Made by a program: the position numbers and the translations under genes. Positions 35,837 through 48,800 of a stretch of 64,000 nt of DNA are shown in pieces. The stretch comes from Tubulanus polymorphus (lineage: Eukaryota; Nemertea; Palaeonemertea; Tubulaniformes; Tubulanidae), in the NCBI RefSeq assembly GCF_964204645.1, contig NC_134025.1:1989001-2053000 (forward strand), in the 5' to 3' direction. The number at the start of each line of letters is the position of its first letter. Within the stretch, counting starts at the first letter, position 1. The notes under the pieces are model-generated. The model was not told the origin of the DNA and ran no database searches. It was given only the letters and a program-made list of their open reading frames with translations.

Positions 35837-37932
35837 ATGGAAAGATTTGTATCATTATGCATTCAACGTCTGGGAACACATCTATGTAGAACAAATATTC
35901 ATAGTCAAATACGTCATAAATGTTTGTCAGGAAAAATCAAATCATTGAACGGATATCCAGCGAGGTAAATAGTTCAATAAGGTTCATTACACCCGTTTTA
36001 AACAGTTCATCTCACATCTTAATCCAATCCTCTGCACGCATTTGAACCTGATGGCATGGTCGTTCTTTTGTATAAAAGTACTGACTCTTCAAATAGAACC
36101 AGTGCAGTGTTGCTGTGATTGTTGATAAAGCCTCAGTTTTCTGCTTTCTTATCTGGAAAATTTCCTTTTTCTGTTGATGCTTTATATTCGCAATGGCTGG
36201 GTCCCCCACTTTATGCTTGTTTACTAAAGATGCTGGTACATGTATTTTAAACATCTTCCTGAAATATATATTTATAAAAGCTCAAACCTTAAAGCCATTA
36301 GATTGAATTTCTTTGTGGTAAACATCTGAAGCTCACAAGTGTTTATTTCGACTACACGTTTTGTATGTATTTATTATTCAGATACATTTCAATTTCAAGT
36401 AAACAAAGATATTCAGTTTTTGAGCCCGATGGTATTGTAAGTATTCATCGTTCTTTCGCTCGAGTTCTGTTTAGTTTCCACGCGCTGAGGTACGTCGAAC
36501 GTTTCACATTTTAGGGCGATCCTCCGGAAATCGACGAATACAGCGAATTAAAAATCAGTTTACAGGGTTTTGATTTCGTAGTTTTGGAATCATTCAGTAG
36601 ATACGTCCATAGATTATTGAGGGAATTAGAGTTCAAAAATAATAAGTAAGTATTTCCTATTGAGGGGAATTCATAAAGTACGTAAGCGAAATTGTGCCGA
36701 TTTTCAACCCCAGATTTACACAATTCTAGATCGTAATTTATAAATGGCCCAGTTGATATTCATACGGAAGGTATTTTATGTTTTTGAAGCCTATGAAATC
36801 CTCTCTTTTTCGTTAAGTTTTGCAGTACCTCCGAAATGTACAAAAGTTCAGACGTATGTTCCTAACAGTGATAAACTTGATCAAGAGTTTAATTTATCGA
36901 CGTACGAACGATCATTCATAGTAAGTATTCAGTAGCTAATGTTTACTTCAAATTGTTAGGTATCAGATTATTAATCTGGATTCATTACAATAAAAGTAGT
37001 CACTTTTCTTGAGTAAAAGATGAAGTCACCTTCGCTATATGTATATAATGCTTGATATTGAAGGTTGAAGCGCAGCAAAATCTTGCAAATATAAATCTTA
37101 TCAATGACCTTCGTAGATAACGAATTGCTTCTAAATGCATCGTCATGATTTAATATATCAATATAGAGCTTAGATGACTGATGATGAAATGATGTCACAG
37201 CTTGTCGTTGGTGACTCGGATTTCAACTTATGTAAAGATTATCGATTATTTGGCGACTGTTTTCGAAGTTATCGAAGTGAAGTTAAAATAATTGAAAAAT
37301 TAATGTACTATTAATTTCACTGTACTTACAATTTTTAATCGAAAATGAACTACAAAGCAAACACCAGACAATATACATTTTATCAGCACACTTTCAAAAA
37401 CTGATCGTCCATACTACGCCCTACAATGTTAAATTTCTGACTCTGGCTGCATACAGAAGATGAAACTTGCCTCGCGTGAAATTGTAATGCATGTGATGAT
37501 TATATATTGTTATAGCTTGAAGATGTACCGTGCACGAAACTTCCACTTGCGATTGAAATCATGCAGCAGAATTTACCAGCTGGTGTAGAATTATCCATTA
37601 AATGGGTAAGTTATTCAACTATCGCCGAATATGTAGACAGATCAACAAGGCTTGTTCCACTCTTTGTTTATGTGTAAAACATTGATTTCTGATTCATTGA
37701 TTGAATTTTATATTATATAAATCCAGTTGCGTGTTATATCATCATATATTATTAACTTTTCATCGAAACACGTTTTTCTTTCTAAAAGTACTTTTGTTTT
37801 TAATCCGTTGATTTATTTCAGCCCGATGTCATGGAAGAGGAATTCCGATATATTCCTGACAAAGAAATCCTCGATCTTCAAGAACAACTGGCTGAAATTG
37901 ATCAAATTCGAGAAGACCGGAAAAAGAAATGA
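35837..37932 (+). CDS. MRPL48: mitochondrial ribosomal protein mL48 (6 exons, 205 aa)
   Basis: Large-subunit mitoribosome protein with a uS10-like fold. Exons: 35837-35964, 36382-36436, 36515-36645, 36818-36920, 37516-37605, 37822-37932. All are GT..AG and in phase (618 nt). Residues 1 to about 45 are Arg/Lys/His-rich without acids (MERFVSLCIQRLG...), as in a mitochondrial presequence. The core DPPEIDEYSELKISLQGFDF followed by VVLESFSRYVH matches the family pattern 'P-x-Y-x-x-L-x-x-x-x-x-G-F/Y-D-x-x-x-L-E-x-Y/F-x-x-Y/F-V-H'. It is followed by PPKCTKVQTYVPNS, LSTYERSF, an E-I-M-Q-x-N-L-P-x-G-V stretch, and a charged C-terminal helix rich in E/Q/K. Exon 4 uses acceptor TTTTTCGTTAAG rather than the nearby TTTTGCAG, because only the former keeps frame. 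Length agrees with human mL48 (about 212). Assignment is from motif memory, not from a search. Confidence 0.85.
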
Positions 37933-39267
37933 TCGTGCATTTTATCTGAAATATCAATAATTATCAATACTGTTGTCATATTAGTTTTAAATAGGATTTG
38001 AAAAATGCAGTTTTTCAGACGACAATCTTTTTAATTTTTTTTCTTCTGGCTTCTAGAAGAGTTGAAATTATGGCAGATTTCGATTGAACGTATTCTGGTT
38101 TAGGAAAAGCAAATCTGGATTACAAAATCTCCATTGTCAGGATTACAGATAATGGTATTCCGGAAGAGTTAGAGCGTATACCGCCAGACGATCATTTCAG
38201 TGAATCTGTAGAGACCAAACGGAACCTGCATTATAGAATTGGTGTATCGAATATTTCACTATACATGTACATTGATTGTTGAAATTTCGGAGATCAGATT
38301 TTCAGGTGGATCTAGAGTATTAGCGGGGTGTGGACCCCTGCCTTCTCATCGAGGTTGTCCTTTTTATAAAGTCTGCAGCCGCTTTCCTCAGTTATAATGT
38401 TAGTCTCCACAGGAATCTGTGTTAATGCGCAACTGCAGCAAGTGATAAATTGATTTCAATCGTAAAACTTTACTGTGAGGAATGTTGATGAATAATTTGA
38501 TCGCTTACATTTCAACATCGAGAAAAATGATCCACAGACTTAAATATCTTCATTGAATCCTGTGCGGAATACATGAACAAATCCTTCCCAATTATTAGAC
38601 GTCGAAATTCCAGATAAAGAACAAAAAGAAGCCGTTCAGATGTTTTACACGTAAAGATTCTTTGATTCTTTTTAAATTAATATAAATATACAAACGATTG
38701 TTTTTTAAATTAAGTGTTCGGAACTACACATTTATATATACACACACCAGTCTGCAATAATTACGTATTTAGCGAAAATCATTCATCAAAAAGCTTTCGA
38801 CGACGACGACGACGACTGAATTAAACTTCATCAATCACATCGATAGTAATAACCATCATTAACCGTGTCCTAATATTCAGTAAACTAGCACAATTCGTGT
38901 ATGAATACAACCCTTTACTGAACTTAGTAAAACAATGAAGAAATCAACAACACGAATCCATGAATTCTGATTTCAACGAAGCTCCATTATTTCAAATGCC
39001 TGGAATACCCCCTAACACCCCAACACACACACATAAGCCCGATCGTCTTCACAGAGGTCGTCTCTGACCCATTGTTAATCGTAGTTCAGTTCTATCGCAC
39101 ACGTGTATCATTTAGAATGTTCTCTTGGGTATTTCTTCATTTTTATGAAAACACCAGCCGGTAAATGCAAGATATCACTTAAATCACTCGAAATAGCAAG
39201 ATTCAAACTGAAAATGAAAAGATATTCTACGTTAGTAACTAAATAGATGTATTCAATACGGATCATC
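37933..39267. other. intergenic stretch between convergent genes
   Basis: Downstream sides of mL48 (plus) and the triple-VWA gene (minus). No supported exon. Contains (GAC)n at about 38799-38816 and a short (CA)n at about 39023. Confidence 0.5.
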
Positions 39268-39273
39268 TTTATT
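39268..39273 (-). terminator. polyadenylation signal candidate for the triple-VWA gene
   Basis: TTTATT on the plus strand reads AATAAA on the minus strand, about 310 nt past the predicted stop codon at 39580. Confidence 0.4.
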
Positions 39274-39579
39274 CATAGCTGGGTTTGCATGATGATGTAT
39301 TTTTTAAAAAGCTGACATTGTGTTGACATTTAGGTTAGTATTTATCCTCCCAACTTTCAATGGAGGCAGTTGAAATTGGGTAATTATCACACGGGATCCT
39401 GTATTCAATTGATCATTCAACAGTATATAAATTACTCGCTAAATACCGGATAAAAAGTATCTGTATCTGCTCGTGAAAAAAAAACAGATTGCGGAAAAAA
39501 CTGAACCTAAACCGCGCGTGTATGCTTAACACCTACCAGGAAATAACGTTGGGGTTTTTAACTCCAAATCGAATTTCTT

Positions 39580-42500
39580 TCAAGGAAATGTTCGTTCGGC
39601 AGCTGTAAAACAGAGAAAAAAATATATCCGTTATTCACATGTTCTTCACATTCAAGTCAAAGCGTTTTTAGCAAATGTGCTATTTTCAAAAAGCAGCGAT
39701 TAGAAAATCAGCATTTTCAATGTGAAACAATATATAAACTAACCGCCACACGTTTCCAATTGTAATTCATCGATCAAAGCTGGTAATTTATCCGTATCAT
39801 TCACTCGAAATACGAACTGTCGCGTTGAAGCTATATTGTTGAGTTCTTCATTGCTCACTTCGTCTCCGATACCGACTGCGAACAGTTTTATACCGACTTG
39901 TTTCGTAAATCTCGCCTGTTTCCTCGTGTACGCTCGGTTTTGTGATTTACCATCTGTTATTACGATTCCTATTTTCGGCATTTTACCATCCCGAGCTCCA
40001 TTCGCTTCTCTGAAACTGTATCGTCTGGCAATTCGTAACGCATCGCCGATATTCGTGTCGCCTCCAGACTGTTCGATTCTGGAAATCGCTGCAACTGCTC
40101 CATTCTCGTCAGCGATGTATGAATCCAAATTGAACTGCACTCGGGCATAGGTTCCGAACGTCAGCACAGCAACTCGGGTTCCACCCGATCCTATTTTGAA
40201 TTTTTTCACTAGTTTCTTCAGGAAGTCCAACTGTTTGGTGAAATCCTTCGGCCAAATACTGCTCGATGCGTCTAACATAACTACAACATCGGCGTGTGGT
40301 GTATCGCACTTCCTATGAGCTGAAAATACATAACAATTTAAACCCGAGATCTTTTTACAGAACGATGTTATCAATTCTGAAAATATTCACACGAGTTTCT
40401 TACCAGCTGCGTGATCAGGTTCATCATCTAAAATCATATAAAACAATGCGACGTTAGATACGAGCTGATCAGTCTATATATAGATTCATAACGTATTGAG
40501 ATCTGAATGTTACCTCGGCAAGTTATCTGCGAAAGTCTTGCTTTTAATTGAGGCAGATCCGAGAATCTCGACACTGTGAATACGTTCTCTCCCAGAGGCC
40601 AAGAAGCGATCGAATCTAATTCTATTTTGTCGACTTTTGGACCGATTCCGACTGTCATCACGGTCACTCCGTTCTTCCTCAGTTTACGCGCTTCCAGAGC
40701 CGTTTCCGAACGATCTGCTGATTTTCCGTCAGTGAAAATGACGACAATCTTTTCGGCGTCTTTTCGCTGGTTTCCCTCCTCACCAAACCCCCTTGAATCT
40801 ATAAATCTAAGCGCACGTGCTGTATTTGTGTTGCCTCGGATTTTCGTGATATTTTTTAACGCTGTTTGTACGTCAGACTTGTGTTGATATTGTTGCAGCG
40901 ATATCGCCGATCGAGCCCATGTACTAAATGTGACTACACCTATTCTCGTTTTGGTTGGAGCTATTCTAAATTCATTGACGACACTCTTCACGAAATCGAC
41001 CATTTTGCTAAAGTCTCCCACGTGAATACTATTTGAAGAATCGAGCGCGAATATAACATCAGTTGGTTTTGTTTTGCACGCTGGAATCAAACAATTCATT
41101 ATTGATACGATGAGTTTAGAAAACATAACGACGCACATGAGAATGAAATACGTTAATCGCAAATCAACTTAGGTTTAGAACATGGTAAATCATATAAGAT
41201 TAAAACCCACTGTATACAAATCAAAAGGTTAAAACGAAATCTATCAATCAAGAGATACAATGAAAAAAAGACATGAGGAATCGAGTAAATTTGTAGAACA
41301 CCCCAGGGATTTAATCAAGTATCAGTAAATTGTTCACACCTGTAGATAGCTTCTAGAAAGAGTCCGAAATAAATTTTGATTTAATTCTCGATTGATAGAT
41401 TTTGTTTTGATCTCTAAATTTGTATAATCTATTTTCCACTTCTGAGTACGCGGGCTAGTAGTTTCGATTGCTATAGGATGTGATTAAAAGCATGTGTTGA
41501 ACACTTACTGATGTTACTATCATCATTGACGTAAGTCGGAACTGTCGTCATAGGTCGATCTGTTCCCGTTGGAGAAACTGAAATTTTAATGTTAGATTAC
41601 AAATACCGATTACTAACAGACCACTTTATTCCGTTATATCCGTTCTTTATTATTATTCCGCTTAGCATTAGATTTTATCTCTAGCACAAGACTTCATGAA
41701 AGGAAGCTACATGGCTTCATCAGAAAAGCATCCACTTTTTTCAACTTGACCTGTTATTTTCATACAGTTCTCACATGGTAAATCAACATCGATTCTTTTG
41801 AACGATTGAAATCTAGGATACGATTTTGTCATCTATCCAAACTTATATGTAATCGCATTTTGGCATCGAACCAAAGACAACAATTATTGAAAGCAATCAA
41901 GGCATTCTGTAATCTAGAAATAACTTCCAGCAACAAACATTGAATCGGTGAGAAATGACTTAAAGAGCATCACACCTCTGATCTGAAACTATTTCTGGGT
42001 GAATGAATTGGGTAAATGATTCGATGCCAACCAATCAACATTTTTGATCAGATAACTTTAAAGAAGATAATTGCCATTAAAAAAGAAAAACAAAGAAGCT
42101 ACTTCTTACCAGCGCACGATTTGTATCCAAGTTCTTGTTGGATTTGATCAAGTTTCTGGAAATCATTGACCATGAATACGTATGACTTTGATCTAGCGAT
42201 GTTTCTCAATTCACTGATTTCCACGTATTTTCCGACACCGACTGCGAATACGACTATTCCCGCTTTCTTCGCCCTAAGAGCTTCGGTCTTAGTCCACGAC
42301 GGTTCCTGCGAGTTGCCATCAGTGATAACTATAGCTACTTTCGGGATATTTTTACGGGCCTTTCCAGGCGCCAATACCCGCGTGCGCGCTAGTTTCAATG
42401 CATCAGAGGTATTGGTATGACCAGTTCTCTGTTTTATCCTGCCCAATGCTTTAATTACGTCGTCACGAGTCGAATATTTGGCCAAGTCGAAGTGTAATTT

Positions 42501-44063
42501 AGCATCTGTACTAAATGTTATAACTGAAACTCTTTTTGCTTCGGGCCCGACTTGCATGTTCTGGATCATATGTTTGACGAAATCCACCTGTCTGGTGAAG
42601 TTTGCCGCTAATATGCTCGTCGATTCATCCAGAATGAACACGATATCTGCCTGGCGACATATTTCTTCCCGATTGCTCCGACCGTTGGCAACCTAGTGAA
42701 TGAAAATCTGGTTTACTCGAAATGTTTGGTAAAGTTCGTACTACTATTCTAACTATTCTGTAATGGTATTTCATTTTTAAACGAATAAAGCATGTTAAAT
42801 TACTAATGGATATATAATCGTCTAAATTTCAATACTTTTTTTGTTTCGTACGATGTTGGATGTGTTTTTAATGGTGTAATTGGTTATCAAGTCGCTACTC
42901 CGCTCATGTCTAGACGGGCGAGCACTCGCCTCCTGTTCACTCATCAGTAAATCTTAGACACCGCATAATATATAAGGTTATGCACTCTTATTTGTTCATT
43001 ATCAAAACAGAAAACAAGAGAATCAGATCTTACAACCTTTTTTTAGAAACATTACGACTAGTGATAATGATAGCGCGTTATTCGAAATATATAAATCTCA
43101 ATAAATCTTTTTTTCGAAATTACTTCTCATCGGGAATAGAACCACTTTCACGCAGTAAACCTTCAAAATTTGAAGAAAAGTCATATCTATGATATTCTTG
43201 ACAATTTGGAATGATGAGTTCAACTATTGAAAGCTATGGATGCCGCCATGCGTCAATGAAATATGTTACTGTCATCGCAAGTGTTGCCTCGGTCAATATT
43301 AGTTGCTGATGCGTTACGTGTTGGGCACATATTGTACTTCTGACAACAGATTGACGAGCTTCAAGCGAACTCAAAATCATTTACATCAAAATTCAGGAAT
43401 TAAACCAAAAGAAAAAAACTTGCTCTGCATATCACGTCCAATAGAAATATAAACCACAATTATCAAATATAGAATATAGAATCCGAAAAGTTTTCATGAG
43501 CTGATATTTCATTCGACGTTTCGACTTAATCCTCATGATTGATATATTCTACGATTTGGTATCTTCAGGAATACCAAAATAGTAGAAAATTAGTTCAATG
43601 AAACTTTTCGAACTACATTTTTTCTTTTGTTTTGATTTGATGTATGTTACAACACTGACTAAAAGTTCCATCAGGATTATTAACAAATATTATATACTAA
43701 TTTGATCCGATGATTCGAGTCTTCCCTACTAGTCTCATCTTCAAGGAAACGGAATCACATCTGTTACGAAATTATTGACTATTCTAGATAATAAATCGAA
43801 GACAAATCCTGATTTTATGGTTTTGTTATTTGAAATTAATAGAATCGAAATTACACGAAAACGAACACGATTTCAACACATGTCGCATTAGAGCTCGCAA
43901 AAAACTAATAAAACCAAACTGGTGAAAACGTAAAATAAATCGTAACAAAAACATAAACCGATCATTTCAAGAAATCAGTTATAATCAGTCGAATTTCACT
44001 TACCCCAACTGTGACCAGAATCAGAACGATAAAACTGGTGAAAGTCATTTCGACGCTTTTCAT
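39580..44063 (-). CDS. secreted protein of three von Willebrand factor A domains (7 exons, 633 aa)
   Basis: Exons, minus, high to low: 44063-44004, 42692-42110, 41577-41509, 41080-40514, 40427-40404, 40319-39744, 39602-39580; 1902 nt, all phases consistent. Exon 1 is a signal peptide ending in LVTVG. Exons 2, 4 and 6 each encode one complete VWA domain (about residues 25-212, 238-425, 436-624). Each has an intact metal-binding MIDAS set: DESTS/HTNTSD/TDGNS, DSSNS/NTNTAR/TDGKS, DASSS/DTNIGD/TDGKS. Exons 3 and 5 are short Thr/Asp-rich linkers. All junctions from exon 2 onward are phase 1, the exon-shuffling pattern. Each domain is bracketed by a Cys near both ends. This is the architecture of matrilin- or collagen VI-like matrix adaptors, but without coiled coil, EGF or collagen stretch. 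The final exon adds only AAERTFP. If the donor GTTAGT (39743) is not used, the protein ends 8 codons earlier at TAG 39739-39741. Confidence 0.9.
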
Positions 44064-44108
44064 CTTGTTAAACTGTTGAGAAGTTTGAATCGACGAAGCG
44101 CGCACCTC

Positions 44109-44116
44109 TATTTATA
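44109..44116 (-). promoter_or_regulatory. TATA box of the triple-VWA gene
   Basis: The minus strand reads CGGTATAAATAGAGG, a near-consensus TATA box, 46-53 nt upstream of the ATG at 44063. This implies a very short 5' untranslated region. Confidence 0.65.
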
Positions 44117-45723
44117 CCGTTTTGAAGCCGGAAATTCCTCCACTTTAGGAGGATAGTACTCCCTATCACAATGACGTCACGGGTACTGCACCCACACATA
44201 GCTTTACAATGAACGACCATGATGTAATGCGTGTTCCTGCAATCAACACTCGTCGAAAACCATTACTTCAATTATATCCGTTTTGTGTCATACTTTTTTC
44301 TGCGTCTGTTCGAAGCCCATAAATGGCAGCGATTTTATTGTCCTAATTCAAACTATCAAAACAACATTTCTGAATACAAACTAAAACATCGATTTTAATA
44401 TTAACAGGAAACGAAAAAATATAGCAATTGGAAAATGCGTTATTTGGCTTCCTCTTTATCTGGATGTTTATTGTTATGTGTTTTGAGGATATTTTGTAAA
44501 CAAAGATAAAATAATCGTTGTGTATGTTTAAAAGTATATACAAAAACTCGAATGAACTTCTAACTGGTTTAAAATGCGTTTATAGTTAAACCAAAGAAGT
44601 CGCTAGAAAAATAGCTGACATACTAAAATACTTACTCACACAACTTGGACAATTTCTTTTTTAAAGTAAAAGGGCATCTATGTGCGTCGTAACGATTTCC
44701 CGCGGTAGCTAGCGCGCTCTGCGTTCATTAGAACATTCGAGAATCAGTGAGGAACACAGATAGCGACCTAATCTCATCTCTCCCGATAATAGGATCTTAA
44801 TCATTATCTCGAATTCAAACACAATTCATCGGGACCCGGTTCTAACTGGATCTAAAAGATTAGAGTTAGAACATTGAAAAATGTAGTCATCTCGAAGTTA
44901 ACTCGAAACATTGCAAATGAACTCAGAGCCAACTCTTAACTCACGGATTCTTCGTAAAACACTCTTTTTGGAGGAATTATTTTATGATTATTCATCTGAC
45001 AAAACAGACGTTCATTAAGTGTAGAATGTAGGCCGTCACGAACCCCAGTGATGATTCACGAATGGAATTTTAATTGACGTCAAAGATTGATCGCACGAGG
45101 TTTAGATTCCAGAATTTTTAAATTCAAGCAATCAACTAATGCGAAACAATATTTCTTGTTTTTGTGTTATTTTTTCGAAATTCCTAACCTCATTTGTGCG
45201 AAAAAATAGAACTATTACATAACTATTACATGACATTTAGACTGAAGCAGTGACAAATCGATATCATATGAAACCGTAAAGGTCAATAATCGTGTAAAAC
45301 GTATAATTGAAATTGTTCTTCAAAAGTAAGAATAGAGAATTTAGAAGTGCGTATCTTCACTCATAAATCTCTTCATTTCAAATCCACTTTAAAATGATTT
45401 TCCGCGCATATGTAACATGTATCTGTCGCAGAGACAGTCAGAGAGAGAGGGAACGCTTCGATCAGCTAAAATTTTAATCGATGATGTTTAACCAACAATC
45501 GGAAGGTAATTAAGAACAATGGTGTTCGCCTTCTGTTGTCCGTCCATTAACAATAGACTGATGAAACGAGTTGCAACCAGTGACAAAAACAGCTTGTCAG
45601 TACTGCGACATGTCATGAATTCAAACCGTGATTTCTCAGTTAAAATCCATTTGACCAATCACCGATCTGACACCCTTCAAACCTCAAATATCACATCTTG
45701 TAAGTTTCATAACGAGGCGAGGG
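44117..45723. other. shared upstream region of two divergent secreted-protein genes
   Basis: About 1.6 kb between two TATA boxes pointing outward. No exon seen. The frame at 45519-45728 plus ends inside the TATA region and is not a gene. This is the place to look for enhancers common to both neighbours. Confidence 0.5.
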
Positions 45724-45730
45724 TATAAAA
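45724..45730 (+). promoter_or_regulatory. TATA box of the giant mucin-like gene
   Basis: GAGGGTATAAAAAGCCC lies about 165 nt upstream of the ATG at 45895. A start site about 30 nt downstream would give a 5' leader of about 140 nt. Confidence 0.65.
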
Positions 45731-45894
45731 AGCCCTTGCGCGACTTTCAGAAGCGTTTTACCTCGGCCAACCGAGCGGGCAACGTTTCATTAAAACCCTC
45801 GGAAGAAAGGATAATTCTAATATTCTCTCACAAGTCGGAAGTAATCGAAAAAAAGAGAAGAACTTGAAAGCATATTTTTATCCGCAAGGCAGCG

Positions 45895-48800
45895 ATGAGT
45901 GGGTCTTTAAACCACCATCTTCTAGGACTGGTTTTATGGATAATTGTGACCCTGCAATCGACTAGTGCTCAGTAAGTAAATTCATTTAAATTCATTGAAA
46001 AAATGACGTATTTAAAAGTCGTGAAAACTTATCAAAGTTGTACGACTTTTTATCTTAATCAAAAACCATACTATTGCACTATGAGAACGTTTAGAATATG
46101 TTATTGTTCATGGACTTTCTGGATTATTTGATATGAAATTGGAAATTATTACCTGATGCAACATTTCTATTCCGAATGAATTAAAAATACATTTTTTAAA
46201 CTAACCAGTGGTGGTGATGATATATTGAATAAGTGAAACAGAAAGTATATGAGAATTCAAAATCGCAAACGTAAGAATAATGATACATCCAGTATGGCGG
46301 CATCCTGATGACAATTAAAGTCTTGTCGCTCCCAGAAACAATTTAATGTAAATTAATTTTCTATTTATGATTATCTTTTTGAAAAATGAAATAATTTCTA
46401 TTCATGTTTGTCAGCTGTAGTCTTATTCCCGTGAAAATGAACAAACATTCGTACGATAAGAACGTGTATTTTCTGTTGTGATTTTGAGAAAGATTTTGAA
46501 CAAAAGATTTAATCGACGCGTCATTATAACATAATGAGAATGAAAAATGATGTGTGCAATTCATTACAGCAGTTTCAACTGCACCGGCTTGCGTAAGCGC
46601 TGTATCCATCATAGACTACTTTCATTACAGAGATATCTTTCTTGTCTGGTAAATATACAGGTCCAATAAGCCCCGTTCACGTTATTTCTATTCACAAACA
46701 CAGACATGGTCCACTCTAAAATTTATAATCGACAATTTAGGTCTGCCAAATTGGTCCGTTACAAATAAGAACAGAATTCGTTAGTGTGATCGCTTCGTCC
46801 GTTCTAAATTGGATCGCACTGAATTTAGAACGTTTCAAATAACGCAGTTTGGACGCGGCTAATATCTCATTTATATTTGTACCCATTTCAAGAATTTTTC
46901 ACCAATCTTGAAATTGATTGAGCGAACAATCACGGATTATAACTATATATATATATATATATGTATTTATTTTTTCATTATAAAGGACCCAACACAGATG
47001 TAATGTAACCAAAATCGAACGAACAGAAAAGCGAGTAAAATGCTCAGAATATCTAACGCAGACGATAAGCGGTTACGATTTGGACCAAGATGCCACGGTT
47101 GGATTACAAGGTCTCACTAACCAAGAATTACAGTCTAAGATTGCTGAATGGATTGAACATAAAGACGATCCAAATATGCCAATGTGCATCTTTGCCAGGT
47201 AAACTCAAATGCTGCATCTTTTTATAATCTATAAGTAAATCCCACTTCTCGTTGAATTACATGTTTATTACGCTTGAATTGCTGTTCACTATCAGGACAC
47301 AAATGTTTCTTTCTTCAGAAAACAGCCAATAGTGACAGAAGAATGCTGTTTGGGCTACACAGGAACCAACTGTGACATCCGTAAGTTGGACTGAATATGA
47401 ATGAAAATGACATGAATTAATCGATTTCTATATTGTATCATTATATTTCTTTGATAATTTTAGCAAAATGTGATAAAGACTGTCTAAACGGCGGAACGTG
47501 TTTATCTCTGGTTGAAGGATGCAAGTGTCCTACCGGATTTGATGGTCGCGCATGTGAAGATGACCTCTCTTGTAAGGATTAGAAAACTTTATCTACTACA
47601 GAAATAAAGGTTTCATATACATTACATATTTTCATTGTATTTTAGTAATCACGTCAACCAAGAAATTCTGTTATAAAGGACACAAATGCAATTTCGGTCG
47701 AGCTAAAGGTTTCGAAGTGAATGTTACCGAATACTCAGACTGTTGTCAAAATGGAGGTGTATCTTGGGGCCAGTCTGGAGATTGTCAGCTATGCTCAGAT
47801 AGCAGCAACCAAACAGGAGGTATATCAAATCAATCAATTTTTCAACAACATTCGATCAACAATTATTTTTTGGAAGACGTGAATTTATAAAGCACGATAC
47901 GCAAAATATCTTCGTACGAAATATCTATCTTTTGTATTAAAACGTTTTTGTACGTATGAATGTTACAGTGATTGAAAAGATTAAAAAGCTGAATTTCGCA
48001 ACCTGTGCCAGTTATGGAAAAACTAACTACAGATCCTTTGACGGACTTACATACCAATTCGGCGGTAACTGCAAATACACAATGGTAGCACCTCCGAATG
48101 ATCTATGGTATTGTAAAATGAGGTTGAAGGATGCTGAACACGCGTCCAGATTGACAAAGGTAAAATAATCAGGTTTTCGTTACGTTATCTGAATATCGAA
48201 GGAAAATCATTAATACAATTATCAATAATCGCAGGAAATCGAATGCAAATTTGATGAAGTTAACATTTGGGTTATGCAAGAAGACAGTATAAAATATGGA
48301 CCGAGTAGAAACAATCTTCAATCCGTAACTGGAATCACCATAACGAACGGTTTTGCCGAAAGTGGAGTTATCATAGAAAAACTCGGTGATTTCTACCGTT
48401 TGGAAAGTGAGATCAGAGGTATAAGAATCAAGTGGACCAAAGATACTGCATATTTCACTGTAGAAAAGGGAATTCACCACGAAGGGAACTTGAAGGGTCT
48501 TTGCGGTGATTATAACAGCAATCCGTCAGATGATATGGCTGGGTTCAGTAACCCCGCTCAGTTCGGTAATAGTTATAAGGAGCCAGGTGTAAGTATATTA
48601 ATTATTGATTCCATGTTCACATAATAGAATAAACATTTACAACGATACCGATTGATGTTTTAGTGTTTGAATGCTGGTACAGTTGGTTTTACTTGCGAAT
48701 CGGATGCCGATGAAAGGGAAGCGGAAATGAAATGTTTACCGATCAAAACTAAGATATTTTCTGCTTGTCAGTCAGCCGTGAGTAACCATAATTATCCAAC

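Noticed and set aside
36811-36826. Acceptor TTTTGCAG for mL48 exon 4
   Set aside because: It would shift the frame and lose the conserved PPKCTKV segment. The acceptor ending TTAAG eight bases upstream keeps the frame.
39836-40887. Plus-strand open frames opposite the VWA exons (also 42166-42696)
   Set aside because: They are antisense shadows of well-supported VWA coding exons on the minus strand.
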